64,000 bases of DNA, from the NCBI RefSeq assembly GCF_030503435.1, contig NZ_JAUKPO010000030.1, positions 27,733-91,732 on the forward strand, read 5' to 3'. Of the stretch, positions 8,585 to 17,126 are shown piece after piece. Under the pieces are notes generated by a model. That model worked only from the letters and a program-made list of their open reading frames with translations, ran no database searches and was not told where the DNA came from. This DNA is from Rhodocytophaga aerolata (GTDB lineage Bacteria; Bacteroidota; Bacteroidia; Cytophagales; 172606-1). A program made the translations under genes and the position numbers. How positions within the stretch are numbered: position 1 is the first letter of the stretch; the number at the start of each line of letters is the position of its first letter.

Positions 8585-10438
8585 ATGATTCACCAGACAT
8601 TACGTAACACTGCCACTGAACAGTTGTTGAATGAATTGTTTGACTCTCCCTGGTATGCTACTTTCCTGCTGAAGGCCATCAGAGATGAGAAAAACAACAT
8701 AGTAGATTTTTGCTGGCTATGGGGCAATAAAAGAGCCGAGCAAATTCTCAGGCATTATAAGAGCTCCGGTGAGTTGAAAATGTCACAGATCATGCTCGCG
8801 GTTAATATAAATAAAGATGAAAAGCCTTTACAGTGGTATACAGAGGTAACCATTACCGGTAATGCACTTGAAAAAGAACATACCGTGGTTTACAACGGTC
8901 AGAGCCAGTGGTTCAGAGAGCGGATAACAAAATTTGAGGATGGGGTGCTGGTCATGAGTGAAGATATTACTGAGCAGAAAACTAATCAGATAGAACTGCA
9001 ACGGAAAAACACGCTGTTGCAGGGGGTGCTAGATTCTACCTGGAGCGGGGTAGGCGTTTTTAAAGCCGTACGCGATGAGAAAAACCAGATTGTCGATTTT
9101 CTTTTTGTTATGCTCAACCGGGCAGCTAAAGAAATGTATGCCGACCATCTCTCTGATTTCGATCCGGCAAAAGGAAAACTCTTTTCGCATGCATTTCCCG
9201 GAGGACTAAAACCCAACTCAAACATTGAGCGGTATGCCAGAGTGGTAGAAACAGGAGAACCTTTCCAGCTTGAGTTCTTTTATCCGCACGATGGCCTCAA
9301 CGACTGGATACGGGAGAGCGGCATTAAATTCGAAGATGGCCTGGTGGTCTCTACCGAAATAGTTACTGAGCAACGGAGCAAAGCAGAAGAACTGAAACGC
9401 AGCCAGGAATTGCTGCTGGAAAGTCAGGAAATAGCGGGTATAGGTGCCTTTGAGTGGGATGAGCAACTGAATGAAAGTTACTGGACACCACAGTTATATC
9501 ATATATTTGAGATAGAACCTGGCGCTGGAAAAATAACGATGGAAGTATTGCTCACCCGCATACACCCAGACGATAAAGAAACCTTCCAGATGGCTTTGCA
9601 GAGTTCAAAAGGCCGCGAAGAGCCCTACACCGTAGAATATAGAATTCAATGCAGCGATGGTAAAATTAAACATATATGGGAGAGAGGCAGGTACACAAAT
9701 GGCAAAATCACCGGTGCCTCTATGGATATAACCGAAAGGAGAGAGTTAGACCTGAAGATGAAAAAACTGGCTAGCCGCAACACCGAACTGGATACCTTTG
9801 TCTACACTGCATCCCATGATCTTCGTTCGCCTGTCCATAATATGGATAGTTTACTGTCCTTTCTGGATCAGGAGCTTACTGAAAGGCCTCAGCATATTGA
9901 AACATATATCCGGCATTTACAGAAATCTATCGCTGATCTCAAATCCACGTTGCATGACCTCACACAGGTTACAGAAATACACCCGGAAAAAACAGAACGG
10001 GTAAACCTGTCCGAAATTGTTGACGAAGTAAAAACCGGATTGCTGGAACAGATTTCGGAAGCCGGAGCTATGGTGAATGTGAAGATGCAAACGCCTTATC
10101 TTAGTATTCCCAGACGGCACGCCAAAAGTCTTGTGTACAACATGCTATCGAATGCGGTTAAATTCCGCTCGTATGACCGCCCACTCGTCATAGATATTGC
10201 CTGTTTTCGTAAAGACGGACGTTTATATATCACCTTTTCAGACAATGGTCTGGGGATAAAAGCTGAAAATCTTCCAAAAGTATTTCAGATTTTTAAACGG
10301 TTTAATCCGGAAGTAGAAGGCCGCGGTATTGGTATGTACCTGGTAAAACGGGTAATTGATCTGAACAATGGGGATATTTTTATTGAAAGTGAGGAAAATA
10401 CCGGAACTACCTTTCATGTCCATTTCCCGGCCTACTAG
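8585..10438 (+). CDS. PAS-domain sensor histidine kinase
   Basis: I prefer the ATG at 8585 over an upstream TTG at 8540; it gives 617 residues with no signal peptide or membrane segment, so the kinase should be soluble. Two divergent PAS-like domains that resemble each other (residues about 15-125 and 135-255, each ending near FEDGVLV or FEDGLVVS) are followed by a PAS_3-type domain (about 270-385). A HisKA helix pair carries His411 in TASHDLRSP. The ATPase domain has an N box (NMLSNAVKF), a G1 box (DNGLGI) and a later glycine box (GRGIGMYLVKRVI). No response regulator is next to it, so it is an orphan kinase whose partner must lie elsewhere. The signal is unknown. Confidence 0.92.
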   Translation: MIHQTLRNTATEQLLNELFDSPWYATFLLKAIRDEKNNIVDFCWLWGNKRAEQILRHYKSSGELKMSQIMLAVNINKDEKPLQWYTEVTITGNALEKEHTVVYNGQSQWFRERITKFEDGVLVMSEDITEQKTNQIELQRKNTLLQGVLDSTWSGVGVFKAVRDEKNQIVDFLFVMLNRAAKEMYADHLSDFDPAKGKLFSHAFPGGLKPNSNIERYARVVETGEPFQLEFFYPHDGLNDWIRESGIKFEDGLVVSTEIVTEQRSKAEELKRSQELLLESQEIAGIGAFEWDEQLNESYWTPQLYHIFEIEPGAGKITMEVLLTRIHPDDKETFQMALQSSKGREEPYTVEYRIQCSDGKIKHIWERGRYTNGKITGASMDITERRELDLKMKKLASRNTELDTFVYTASHDLRSPVHNMDSLLSFLDQELTERPQHIETYIRHLQKSIADLKSTLHDLTQVTEIHPEKTERVNLSEIVDEVKTGLLEQISEAGAMVNVKMQTPYLSIPRRHAKSLVYNMLSNAVKFRSYDRPLVIDIACFRKDGRLYITFSDNGLGIKAENLPKVFQIFKRFNPEVEGRGIGMYLVKRVIDLNNGDIFIESEENTGTTFHVHFPAY

Positions 10439-10649
10439 TTTTCTGCCAGAAGAATAGCGTTATCAGGCAGGTAAGCAGAATACGACCCGGCAAACAAGCC
10501 AAAGCACCGTTCATATCCTGACTGGCAGTATAGCCTTTTGCTACGCTGCCTGCCATTTACATATGTGCCTTTTTTCCTTCTTTTTTATGTGTGGCAAAGT
10601 AAAATCCGCTTAGCAATCCCTGATCTTACCAATACAGACCATCTGCAAC

Positions 10650-10657
10650 TACCTTTG
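10650..10657 (+). promoter_or_regulatory. candidate -7 element TACCTTTG
   Basis: TACCTTTG matches the Bacteroidota -7 consensus TAnnTTTG and lies 71 bp before the ATG of the 134-residue protein. No convincing -33 TTG is visible at the right distance, so support is from the -7 element and position only. Confidence 0.4.
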
Positions 10658-10728
10658 CACAATTACCTGTTTTTCAGTAAAGGGATGAAGGCGAAAATCA
10701 ATTCGTATATTTTTTAAACTATTTACCT

Positions 10729-11133
10729 ATGACAAGTGAACTAGTACTCTTTTATCAAGACGACTTTTGCAGAATAGAATACGATCAGGCAAACAAGGTA
10801 GTCATCAGTACGCGTAACGGCTACCCAAGCGACGAGAAACTGAAAAAAAGCTTAAACCAGAGCCTTGCCTGCATACAAAAATACAAGTGCCCGAATATTA
10901 TTTCCGATACACGCAAAGTAAAAGGCACCTGGACTTCTGCTAATGAGTGGATTGCCAAAGACTGGTTTCCAAGGGCTATTCAGGCAGGGTTAAAGAACAT
11001 TGCGTTTATTTATCCGCCAGATATATTTGGCCAGTTTGCTTTACAAGATTTAATTAAAAAAACACCTCATTACACATCTCAGGTGTTTAAGGACATGCCA
11101 TCCGCAGAATCCTGGATTAAATCTGTTCAGTAG
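10729..11133 (+). CDS. conserved-looking protein of unknown function (STAS/SpoIIAA-like size)
   Basis: The product is 134 residues, with no signal peptide or membrane segment. It alternates strands and helices (VLFYQDDFCRIEYDQANKVV, then CPNIISDTRKVKGTW and IAFIYPPDIFG). This layout recalls the SpoIIAA-like/STAS fold found in many small Bacteroidota proteins, but I see no diagnostic phosphorylation motif. It follows the orphan kinase on the same strand after 290 bp with its own candidate promoter, so it is probably a separate transcript. A signalling role is conceivable but only a guess. Confidence 0.6.
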   Translation: MTSELVLFYQDDFCRIEYDQANKVVISTRNGYPSDEKLKKSLNQSLACIQKYKCPNIISDTRKVKGTWTSANEWIAKDWFPRAIQAGLKNIAFIYPPDIFGQFALQDLIKKTPHYTSQVFKDMPSAESWIKSVQ

Positions 11134-11279
11134 GCAACCCATACAGCAAGAAAAGCTGGCGGGCAAAAAAATAAATTGAAAACTTATGCAACTTGCCTGT
11201 AACTATTTTTTAAAAGGTCCGTATAAGCATCTATACAAGACGTTAATAGTTTAGGAATAAATCATTAACACCTTTAAGT

Positions 11280-11348
11280 AGGATTAAAAGAAAATCGGAA
11301 AGGAGCTTGGGCTACAAAAGATTTCTTTTAATCCTTTCTTTTTTTATC
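11280..11348. terminator. bidirectional stem-loop terminator
   Basis: The left arm 11280-11296 (AGGATTAAAAGAAAATC) pairs with the right arm 11320-11335 (GATTTCTTTTAATCCT) apart from one bulged A. A T-rich tail follows on the plus strand. It lies between a plus-strand gene ending at 11133 and a minus-strand gene ending at 11370 and could serve both. Confidence 0.75.
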
Positions 11349-11369
11349 TAAGGCCACCAATAGCTTATC

Positions 11370-12275
11370 TTAGAAGGTCTCATCAATCATCTCTTTATTT
11401 AGCACTGCGCCAGCTTTGTTACCAGCTGCAATGGCCATTGCCACAGACCGCATTGGAGTAGTACTGTCGCCTGCGGCATATACTCCGGGTATTGTAGTTC
11501 TTCCAAATTCATCTGTAACAATATGCCCGGCTTCTGTATGGGCACACCCAAGCTGCAAAGCCAGGTCTGTATGCTGCACAAACGGAACCCTGGCAAACAT
11601 CGCATCTAGCGTATAGGGCTTGCCATTGGCCATAGTTACTTCTGTAAGGTAGCCTTTTGTATGGATTATCTCCTGTATAGCCGTTTCCACTACCAGAATC
11701 TGATACTGTTGCAGTTTTTGCCGTTGTTCTGGGGTAAGAGTAGCGTTTCCATTTGTAAAAAGCACCAGTTGCTTGCTCCAGTTGGAGAGCAGTTTGACTA
11801 AATCATATCCATTATCTCCATTTCCCAGGATGCCTATTTTTTGGTTCCTTACCTCGTAGCCGTGGCAATAAGGGCAATGCAGCACAGATATACCCCAACA
11901 CTCCGCAAACCCTGGTATATCCAGCATCAGGTCTGTAATACCTGTCGCCATGAGTAATTTTTTTGCTACAACTACGCTTCCCGAAGCTGTAGTTACTTCA
12001 AATCTACCGGCTTTTCTGTCGGCTCTTATTGCTGTATCGTGGATAATTTGTACAGTGGAGTATGCAAGTACTTGCGTTCTGGCTTTTGCGGCAATAGCCT
12101 CAGGCGTCTGGCCATCGTGTGTGATAAAATTATGAGATTGAGGCGTTTGTCTGTTACATGGTTTTCCACTGTCAATAATCAGCACATTCCGTAAGGAACG
12201 CCCCAAAGCCATACCTGCACTGAGTCCGGCATAACTGCCGCCAATAATCAGTACTTCCACGCTATTTTGATTCAT
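11370..12275 (-). CDS. thioredoxin-reductase-like FAD/NAD(P) oxidoreductase with CPYC motif
   Basis: Starting at the ATG at 12275 gives 301 residues beginning just before the FAD-binding motif VLIIGGSYAGLSAGMAL; the frame extends upstream to 12359 without extra domain sequence. The redox-active dithiol is HCPYCHGYEV, the NAD(P) motif is IGILGNGDNGYDL, and the C-terminal FAD motif is GVYAAGDSTTPM. The CPYC form with a following HGYE is typical of TrxR-like low-molecular-weight disulfide reductases rather than classical TrxB (CATC). It probably reduces a protein or small-molecule disulfide in the cytosol. Its promoter region carries a strong palindrome. Confidence 0.88.
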   Translation of the reverse strand: MNQNSVEVLIIGGSYAGLSAGMALGRSLRNVLIIDSGKPCNRQTPQSHNFITHDGQTPEAIAAKARTQVLAYSTVQIIHDTAIRADRKAGRFEVTTASGSVVVAKKLLMATGITDLMLDIPGFAECWGISVLHCPYCHGYEVRNQKIGILGNGDNGYDLVKLLSNWSKQLVLFTNGNATLTPEQRQKLQQYQILVVETAIQEIIHTKGYLTEVTMANGKPYTLDAMFARVPFVQHTDLALQLGCAHTEAGHIVTDEFGRTTIPGVYAAGDSTTPMRSVAMAIAAGNKAGAVLNKEMIDETF

Positions 12276-12356
12276 AGGTAAATTGATTTTAGTTAATGTA
12301 TCACTGAATATGGTGCGCAAGCAGGTAAAGATACGCTGCAAGCTCAACCCTAAGAG

Positions 12357-12364
12357 CAAATATA
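12357..12364 (-). promoter_or_regulatory. candidate -7 element TATATTTG (minus strand)
   Basis: The minus strand reads TATATTTG here, matching TAnnTTTG, 81 bp before the ATG of the CPYC oxidoreductase. The adjoining palindrome would sit in the spacer between -7 and -33. Confidence 0.45.
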
Positions 12365-12366
12365 GT

Positions 12367-12389
12367 TAAATGCAACATTGTTGCATTTA
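12367..12389. promoter_or_regulatory. perfect 10-bp-arm palindrome, likely operator
   Basis: Arms TAAATGCAAC (12367-12376) and GTTGCATTTA (12380-12389) are exact inverted copies around ATT. It lies next to the candidate -7 element of the CPYC oxidoreductase, where a bound repressor would block RNA polymerase. It also lies between divergent genes. The cognate regulator is not identifiable from this window. Confidence 0.6.
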
Positions 12390-12473
12390 TATAAAAGATA
12401 AAAATTTTCTCTACCATCAATCGTATTATAACAAGCGGGAAGTATTTAAAAGATCAGGCGAGTGCTTTCGATT

Positions 12474-12481
12474 TACCTTTG
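12474..12481 (+). promoter_or_regulatory. candidate -7 element TACCTTTG
   Basis: TACCTTTG matches the Bacteroidota -7 consensus and lies 61 bp before the ATG of the P1 peptidase. No clear -33 element is seen. Confidence 0.4.
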
Positions 12482-12542
12482 AATTACCTATGTTTAGGTA
12501 GGTAGAGTTTGTTTTGCTTACTGCTCGTGTACACATTTCTTT

Positions 12543-13682
12543 ATGCGCAATCAACATCGGATATATTTGTGCCTGTTCCTGATTTTTAATACCCTAACAA
12601 TGGATCATTTAATGGCTCAACAAGTAAAAAGGGCCCGTGATTATGGCATTCACATAGGCGTATTGCCTACAGGGCCGCTAAACGCCATTACTGATGTGCC
12701 AGGTGTTAAAGTGGGGCAGGTAACCTTAATCCAGGGAGACAATATCCGCACTGGTGTTACGGCCATTTTGCCGCATGGCGATAATCTATTTCAGCAGAAA
12801 TTGCCGGCTGCGATCTATATAGGAAACGGTTTTGGTAAATTAATAGGTTCTACCCAAGTAGAGGAACTAGGGCTCATAGAAAGTCCGGTAGTTTTAACCA
12901 ATACCTTAAATGTAGCCACCGCCGCAGAAGCTTTAGTGGAGTACAGTTTATCTCAACCCGGCAATGAAGCCATTGGCTCAGTAAATGTAGTTGCAGGAGA
13001 GACCAACGACGGATTTCTGAATGACATCCGGGGCCGGCATGTAAAGAAAGAACATGTACTGGAAGCCATCCGGAAAGCCAGTGGGGGAAGGGTGGAAGAA
13101 GGTAATGTAGGCGCAGGTACGGGTACTGTTTGTTTCGGATATAAAGGGGGAATAGGAACAGCTTCCCGCAAATTGCCAGCGTCCCTGGGTGGATACACGG
13201 TGGGTGTGCTGGTGCAAAGTAATTTTGGCGGCGTGTTGCAGGTGGATGGCGTACCAGTAGGAGAGGAACTAGGTCAGTATTCGTTTAAGCAAGAGCTGGA
13301 TAAATCATCCGACGGCTCCTGCATGATGGTAGTTATAACAGATGCCCCGTTGGATGCCCGTAATCTAAAGCGGCTTGCTAAACGGGCCATGCTTGGCCTG
13401 GGCAAAACCGGCGGAATTGCTTCTAATGGCAGTGGAGATTATGTCATAAGTATTTCTACCGCTTACCGGATTCCCCACGAATCGGCTCAACCTTTAGACC
13501 AGGTACCCCTGCTGCGGAATGATAATATGTCTCCTCTTTTTTTAGCGGCTATTGAAGCTACGGAAGAGGCCATCATTAATTCCCTGTTTACAGCCCGTAC
13601 GATGCAAGGCTACAAAGGGCATCAGATACAAGCATTACCTATAGAAAGAGTCTTACAAATCATCAAGCAGTACAGAAAATAA
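12543..13682 (+). CDS. exported P1 family peptidase (DmpA/BapA-like aminopeptidase)
   Basis: The 379-residue product has a signal-like N-terminus (IYLCLFLIFNTLTMDHLMAQQ). It matches the P1/S58 N-terminal nucleophile family: PTGPLNAITDVPGVKVGQVTL, EGNVGAGTGTVCFGYKGGIG, SDGSCMMVVITDAPL and GLGKTGGIASNGSGDYVI. In this family the precursor cleaves itself before a Ser that becomes the nucleophile; here that is Ser259 in SDGS. Known members release N-terminal D- or L-amino acids or beta-amino acids from peptides. The signal peptide suggests a periplasmic role in peptide scavenging. It is divergent from the CPYC oxidoreductase. Confidence 0.92.
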   Translation: MRNQHRIYLCLFLIFNTLTMDHLMAQQVKRARDYGIHIGVLPTGPLNAITDVPGVKVGQVTLIQGDNIRTGVTAILPHGDNLFQQKLPAAIYIGNGFGKLIGSTQVEELGLIESPVVLTNTLNVATAAEALVEYSLSQPGNEAIGSVNVVAGETNDGFLNDIRGRHVKKEHVLEAIRKASGGRVEEGNVGAGTGTVCFGYKGGIGTASRKLPASLGGYTVGVLVQSNFGGVLQVDGVPVGEELGQYSFKQELDKSSDGSCMMVVITDAPLDARNLKRLAKRAMLGLGKTGGIASNGSGDYVISISTAYRIPHESAQPLDQVPLLRNDNMSPLFLAAIEATEEAIINSLFTARTMQGYKGHQIQALPIERVLQIIKQYRK

Positions 13683-13760
13683 AGTTAGCTAGCCAGTAAA
13701 GAGTAGTGGTAACTACTAGTTATTGCTTAAAAAAATATAATCTCGTTTCCCGGAAGGTAT

Positions 13761-14210
13761 ATGGAATATTATGTGTTTACAGCAGGAGTAGAAGGCAAGC
13801 AACAATATTGTATTTCTGTTCTACCTCAAAACAAGGCAGGTATGCCGCAGGCTATAGCCGGATACCTGAAATCAGCCCAGGTAGACCTCGCAGAATTCGA
13901 GGAAAATCCGGTTTTCAAAGCATTTTTACATGCGTTTCTGGCAAAGCATCTGCCCACAGAACCAGACTTTCTGAAAGAAGGCCAGAAAGTAGGCAACGGC
14001 TATGTATACCTGGTAGATAAGCGGACAAAAAATCCCAAAGGAGATGTGCCTATGCCGGATATTATAGGGGCAATAAATTTTGAGAATGGAAATGTTCAGC
14101 CGGATTCGTACCTGCCTAACAAAAATTACAAATTGCTAACTGCCAAAGGATTCATGGGCCTGCCTGTTGCCTTGGAAGAAGCACTGCTCAAAGAATTGCA
14201 GCAACCATAA
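13761..14210 (+). CDS. uncharacterised 149-residue protein
   Basis: I do not recognise this family. The product has no signal peptide or membrane helix and reads as a compact soluble protein (MEYYVFTAGVEGKQQYCISV at the start, GYVYLVDKRTKNPKGDVPMP in the middle, GFMGLPVALEEALLKEL at the end). It follows the P1 peptidase by 78 bp on the same strand and may be co-transcribed. The competing frame starting at 13706 is Arg- and Ser-rich without a plausible fold, so I take this frame as real. Confidence 0.6.
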   Translation: MEYYVFTAGVEGKQQYCISVLPQNKAGMPQAIAGYLKSAQVDLAEFEENPVFKAFLHAFLAKHLPTEPDFLKEGQKVGNGYVYLVDKRTKNPKGDVPMPDIIGAINFENGNVQPDSYLPNKNYKLLTAKGFMGLPVALEEALLKELQQP

Positions 14211-14486
14211 AACAGAATGCCTGAAAAGATCAGACTTTTTTCGATAGAGGTAAAATCTAGTTAGCTTTTAAAGCCCATCTGGCAAACACAACTATTCCAT
14301 AAAAAAACAAAGCTGTGTAAAGTAGAGCAACAATGAGTTCAGAAAAGCCAAAGGTTCCAGCTACTCTAGCATAAAAGTTGGTGTGAAAAAATACCACTAC
14401 TGTATTTAGGTTCTTTTTAGAAGGTACTCCTGAATACTCCTGCTCACAAATGCAGAATCTTGAAAAAAGGGTGATATATCAAACAA

Positions 14487-15758
14487 ATGAATGTTGAGCT
14501 GATAAAAATCTTCGGTATTTCCTTGGGTCTAGGCTTACTGGTGGGCCTGCAGCGAGAACACGCCAACTCGGCTATTGCCGGTATACGTACCTTTCCCATC
14601 ATCACTTTATTTGGAACAATTAGCGGATTACTGGCTCAGCAGTTTGGTGGTTTTGTGCTGGCAGGTGCATTACTAGCAGTAGCCGGACTGGTAATAGCCG
14701 TAAATATCTACCACCCCTCAGATGATCCAGGGCAAACGACAGAAGCAGCTATATTACTGATGTTTGTAGTTGGAGCTTACCTGCCCTTTGGCAACCAACC
14801 CATTGCCATAGCTTGTGGAGCCATTACAGCTGTGCTGCTTCATTTCAAAAATCCTTTGCATACGCTGGTAAGCCGTTTTGGGTACGCAGATATACGGGTG
14901 ATCATGCAGTTTGTACTCATTTCTCTGGTGATTTTGCCTATCCTGCCAGACCGTACGTATGGCCCATATCAGGTACTTAATCCGCGTGATATCTGGCTGA
15001 TGGTAGTGCTGATTGTGGGTATTGGTATAGCCGGATATTTTGCCTATAAGTTCTGGGGCAGCAAGGCAGGCATTATTCTGGGAGGTATTCTGGGCGGACT
15101 TATCTCCAGTACGGCCACTACCGTATCCTACGCCAAGCATAGCAAAGAGGCTCCAAAACTAGTTAAACCGGCAGCTTTTGTTATAACAGCCGCTTCAGCC
15201 ATTGCCTTTATCCGTATCTTGGTAGAAATAGCAGTGGTAGCTCCCCGGTATCTGCTTACGTTTGCTCTGCCTCTGGGTGTCGTCCTGCTGGTGATGATTA
15301 TTCTTTCGGTAATTACCTATACAGGCAACCATCACGGGCAGGAAAAAAGTATGCTGGAACAGAAAAATCCGGCTCAGCTCAAAAGTGCCTTAGTTTTTGG
15401 GCTGATCTATGGGCTGGTTGTTTTGGGTACGGCGGCTGCAAAAGATTATTTTGGAAGAAATGGGTTGTATACCGTAGCCATTATCTCTGGCCTGACAGAT
15501 GTAGATGCCATTACCCTTTCTACAGCCAGACTGGTGAATACTCAAAGTCTGGAACCCCATGCCGGATGGAAAATCGTATTAATTGCTTCCCTCTCCAATC
15601 TGGCTTTTAAAGCGGGTATTGTAGCTACCCTGGGAAACCGGAAGTTATTGCTAACAATGGCTATGTTATTTGGAATCACTATTGGTTGTGGGCTACTTGT
15701 GCTGTTTCTTTGGCCGGAAAACCTACTGACCAACCTTATTAACCAAACGGATAAGTAG
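14487..15758 (+). CDS. MgtC/SapB-DUF4010 family membrane protein
   Basis: The 423-residue product is strongly hydrophobic with about 10-12 membrane segments. The N-terminal 140 residues match MgtC/SapB (LGLGLLVGLQREHANSAIAGIRTFPIITLFGTISG). The C-terminal part matches DUF4010 (GLISSTATTVSYAKHSKE, then GLYTVAIISGLTDVDAITLS). MgtC-type proteins are tied to magnesium-limited growth and to membrane ATP synthase control; the role of the DUF4010 fusion is unknown. It stands alone, with 276 bp of non-coding DNA before it. Confidence 0.88.
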   Translation: MNVELIKIFGISLGLGLLVGLQREHANSAIAGIRTFPIITLFGTISGLLAQQFGGFVLAGALLAVAGLVIAVNIYHPSDDPGQTTEAAILLMFVVGAYLPFGNQPIAIACGAITAVLLHFKNPLHTLVSRFGYADIRVIMQFVLISLVILPILPDRTYGPYQVLNPRDIWLMVVLIVGIGIAGYFAYKFWGSKAGIILGGILGGLISSTATTVSYAKHSKEAPKLVKPAAFVITAASAIAFIRILVEIAVVAPRYLLTFALPLGVVLLVMIILSVITYTGNHHGQEKSMLEQKNPAQLKSALVFGLIYGLVVLGTAAAKDYFGRNGLYTVAIISGLTDVDAITLSTARLVNTQSLEPHAGWKIVLIASLSNLAFKAGIVATLGNRKLLLTMAMLFGITIGCGLLVLFLWPENLLTNLINQTDK

Positions 15759-15900
15759 GCTAGCAAAACTAGATTAGACGCTAACCTGCACCGGTAGCTT
15801 TCCCTTTCAACTCTGTAGCTACGTATGGTAAATACGGGTAGAATAATTAATAAATATATAGAAAAATTTCCAACTACTACTGACATAGGGTTGTCACTGG

Positions 15901-15925
15901 TTGGTTGTTACTTTGTAACAACCAA
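15901..15925. promoter_or_regulatory. perfect 11-bp-arm palindrome just before the cyclase gene
   Basis: TTGGTTGTTAC (15901-15911) and GTAACAACCAA (15915-15925) are exact inverted copies around TTT. The element ends 11 bp before the ATG at 15937. It could be an operator or, as RNA, a hairpin covering the ribosome entry region. There is no T-tract, so it is not an obvious terminator for the gene upstream. Confidence 0.6.
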
Positions 15926-15936
15926 ACCACACAGCC

Positions 15937-16641
15937 ATGAGACATTTTACTAAAGTAAGTCCCGGTCCGAAAGCTACACTTGTAAATTATGAAATTGCAG
16001 GCAATGCACTAAGCCAACCAGGGCAGGGGCTGCAGGAAAAAGAGTTAGCTTTCTTTTTTCTGGATATACGTGATTTTACTCCCTTTATTGCTTCCCGGCC
16101 GGTACTGGAAGTCATGCAGCTGTTACAAGAGGCATTCCGGATTTTCCGGCAGGCTATTCACTCTTCTGGCGGTACTATTATTGAAACAGCAGGCGATGGG
16201 TTGTATGCTGTTTTTGGTTTGGAACAGTCTCTTTCCCAGGCAGCCACGTCAGCCGTTGAGGCAGGTCTGGCTATACTCCGGGAACTGGATGAAATGAATA
16301 AATGTTACTTTGAGCCAATATATCAACACACCTTTCAGGTAGGAATTGGCGTGCATGTAGGAAGAGGAGTGGTAGGAAGATTAGAGTTAGGCGTAAATAA
16401 CCAGTTAACCGTGATGGGGTATCCGGTAAATCTGGCGGCACGTTTGCAACAGGCAACCAAGCAGCTCAACAATAGTTTTGTTATATCGCATGAAACCTAC
16501 CGCTTATTGCTTCAGCCTCCCAGGGCGGCAACTAAGACTTTGTCGTTAAAGGGTATTCCAGGTCAGATAGCTGTGCATTTGCTTGGCAAACCGTATGTGG
16601 CAGCACCTTGCCAGCCGTATTGCTGGCAGCTGGCTAGTTAG
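15937..16641 (+). CDS. class III adenylate/guanylate cyclase-like protein with altered specificity residues
   Basis: The 234-residue product is a single catalytic domain without membrane segment. Metal-binding Asp43 (FFFLDIRDFT) and Asp87 (TAGDGLYAVFG) are present, as is the late motif VNLAARLQ with its Asn and Arg. The usual adenine-selecting Lys before GD is Glu83 (ETAGD), and the Asp expected at GDxVN is Tyr (GYPVN). Glu at the first position is seen in guanylate cyclases, whose second residue is normally Cys. It may therefore make cGMP, use another nucleotide, or be a non-catalytic sensor. The gene stands alone behind a strong palindrome. Confidence 0.8.
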   Translation: MRHFTKVSPGPKATLVNYEIAGNALSQPGQGLQEKELAFFFLDIRDFTPFIASRPVLEVMQLLQEAFRIFRQAIHSSGGTIIETAGDGLYAVFGLEQSLSQAATSAVEAGLAILRELDEMNKCYFEPIYQHTFQVGIGVHVGRGVVGRLELGVNNQLTVMGYPVNLAARLQQATKQLNNSFVISHETYRLLLQPPRAATKTLSLKGIPGQIAVHLLGKPYVAAPCQPYCWQLAS

Positions 16642-16763
16642 TGATTTAGTAGCAATTTTTTGCAGGAACAGTTTGTGTATTTTCAATGAATTGTCTACTT
16701 TTTGCTCAAAACCTCGTAAGTATAAGGTAGGTAAAATGACTGATTAACATAAAAGCTATTGCA

Positions 16764-17021
16764 ATGAAAGATTTTAAAGGTAGAAAGTGTAGCTCAAGGC
16801 ATTTCAGGCGTGGCAAAAATTTAATACCAGTACTCATTCCCTTGGAATGGAAAAACGACTGGCAACGGCTGAACAGAGAATGCAGACAATCTGGCACTAC
16901 AGATGTGCCCGAAGATCAATACTGGAAGTGGCGGGAAGAACAAGAACGTTCTCATTCGGTAGTAGAGTCCATTAAAAGCTTTACGCATTCGTTAACAAAC
17001 CGGGTTAAAAAACTCTTCTAG
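16764..17021 (+). CDS. small basic protein of unknown function
   Basis: The 85-residue product is rich in Arg, Lys and Trp (GRKCSSRHFRRGKNL, then LEWKNDWQRLNRE and YWKWREEQERS) and ends with a Lys-rich helix. It has no signal peptide. I do not recognise a family. The frame starts with ATG and ends 105 bp before the GH31 gene. The antisense frame at 16706-16897 overlaps it and looks less protein-like. Confidence 0.5.
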   Translation: MKDFKGRKCSSRHFRRGKNLIPVLIPLEWKNDWQRLNRECRQSGTTDVPEDQYWKWREEQERSHSVVESIKSFTHSLTNRVKKLF

Positions 17022-17126
17022 CCCTGCTTCAGCTAAAAAATCTCCTACTAGGTATTTATACAGCAATGTTGACTATTGAGAAAGAAATGACGAATTTCCA
17101 TTTCACGACTCAATTGCTGTTCTTCT

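Noticed and set aside
13706..14020. Alternative plus-strand frame of 104 codons
   Set aside because: Arg/Ser-rich without a plausible fold and overlapping the better frame at 13761-14210.
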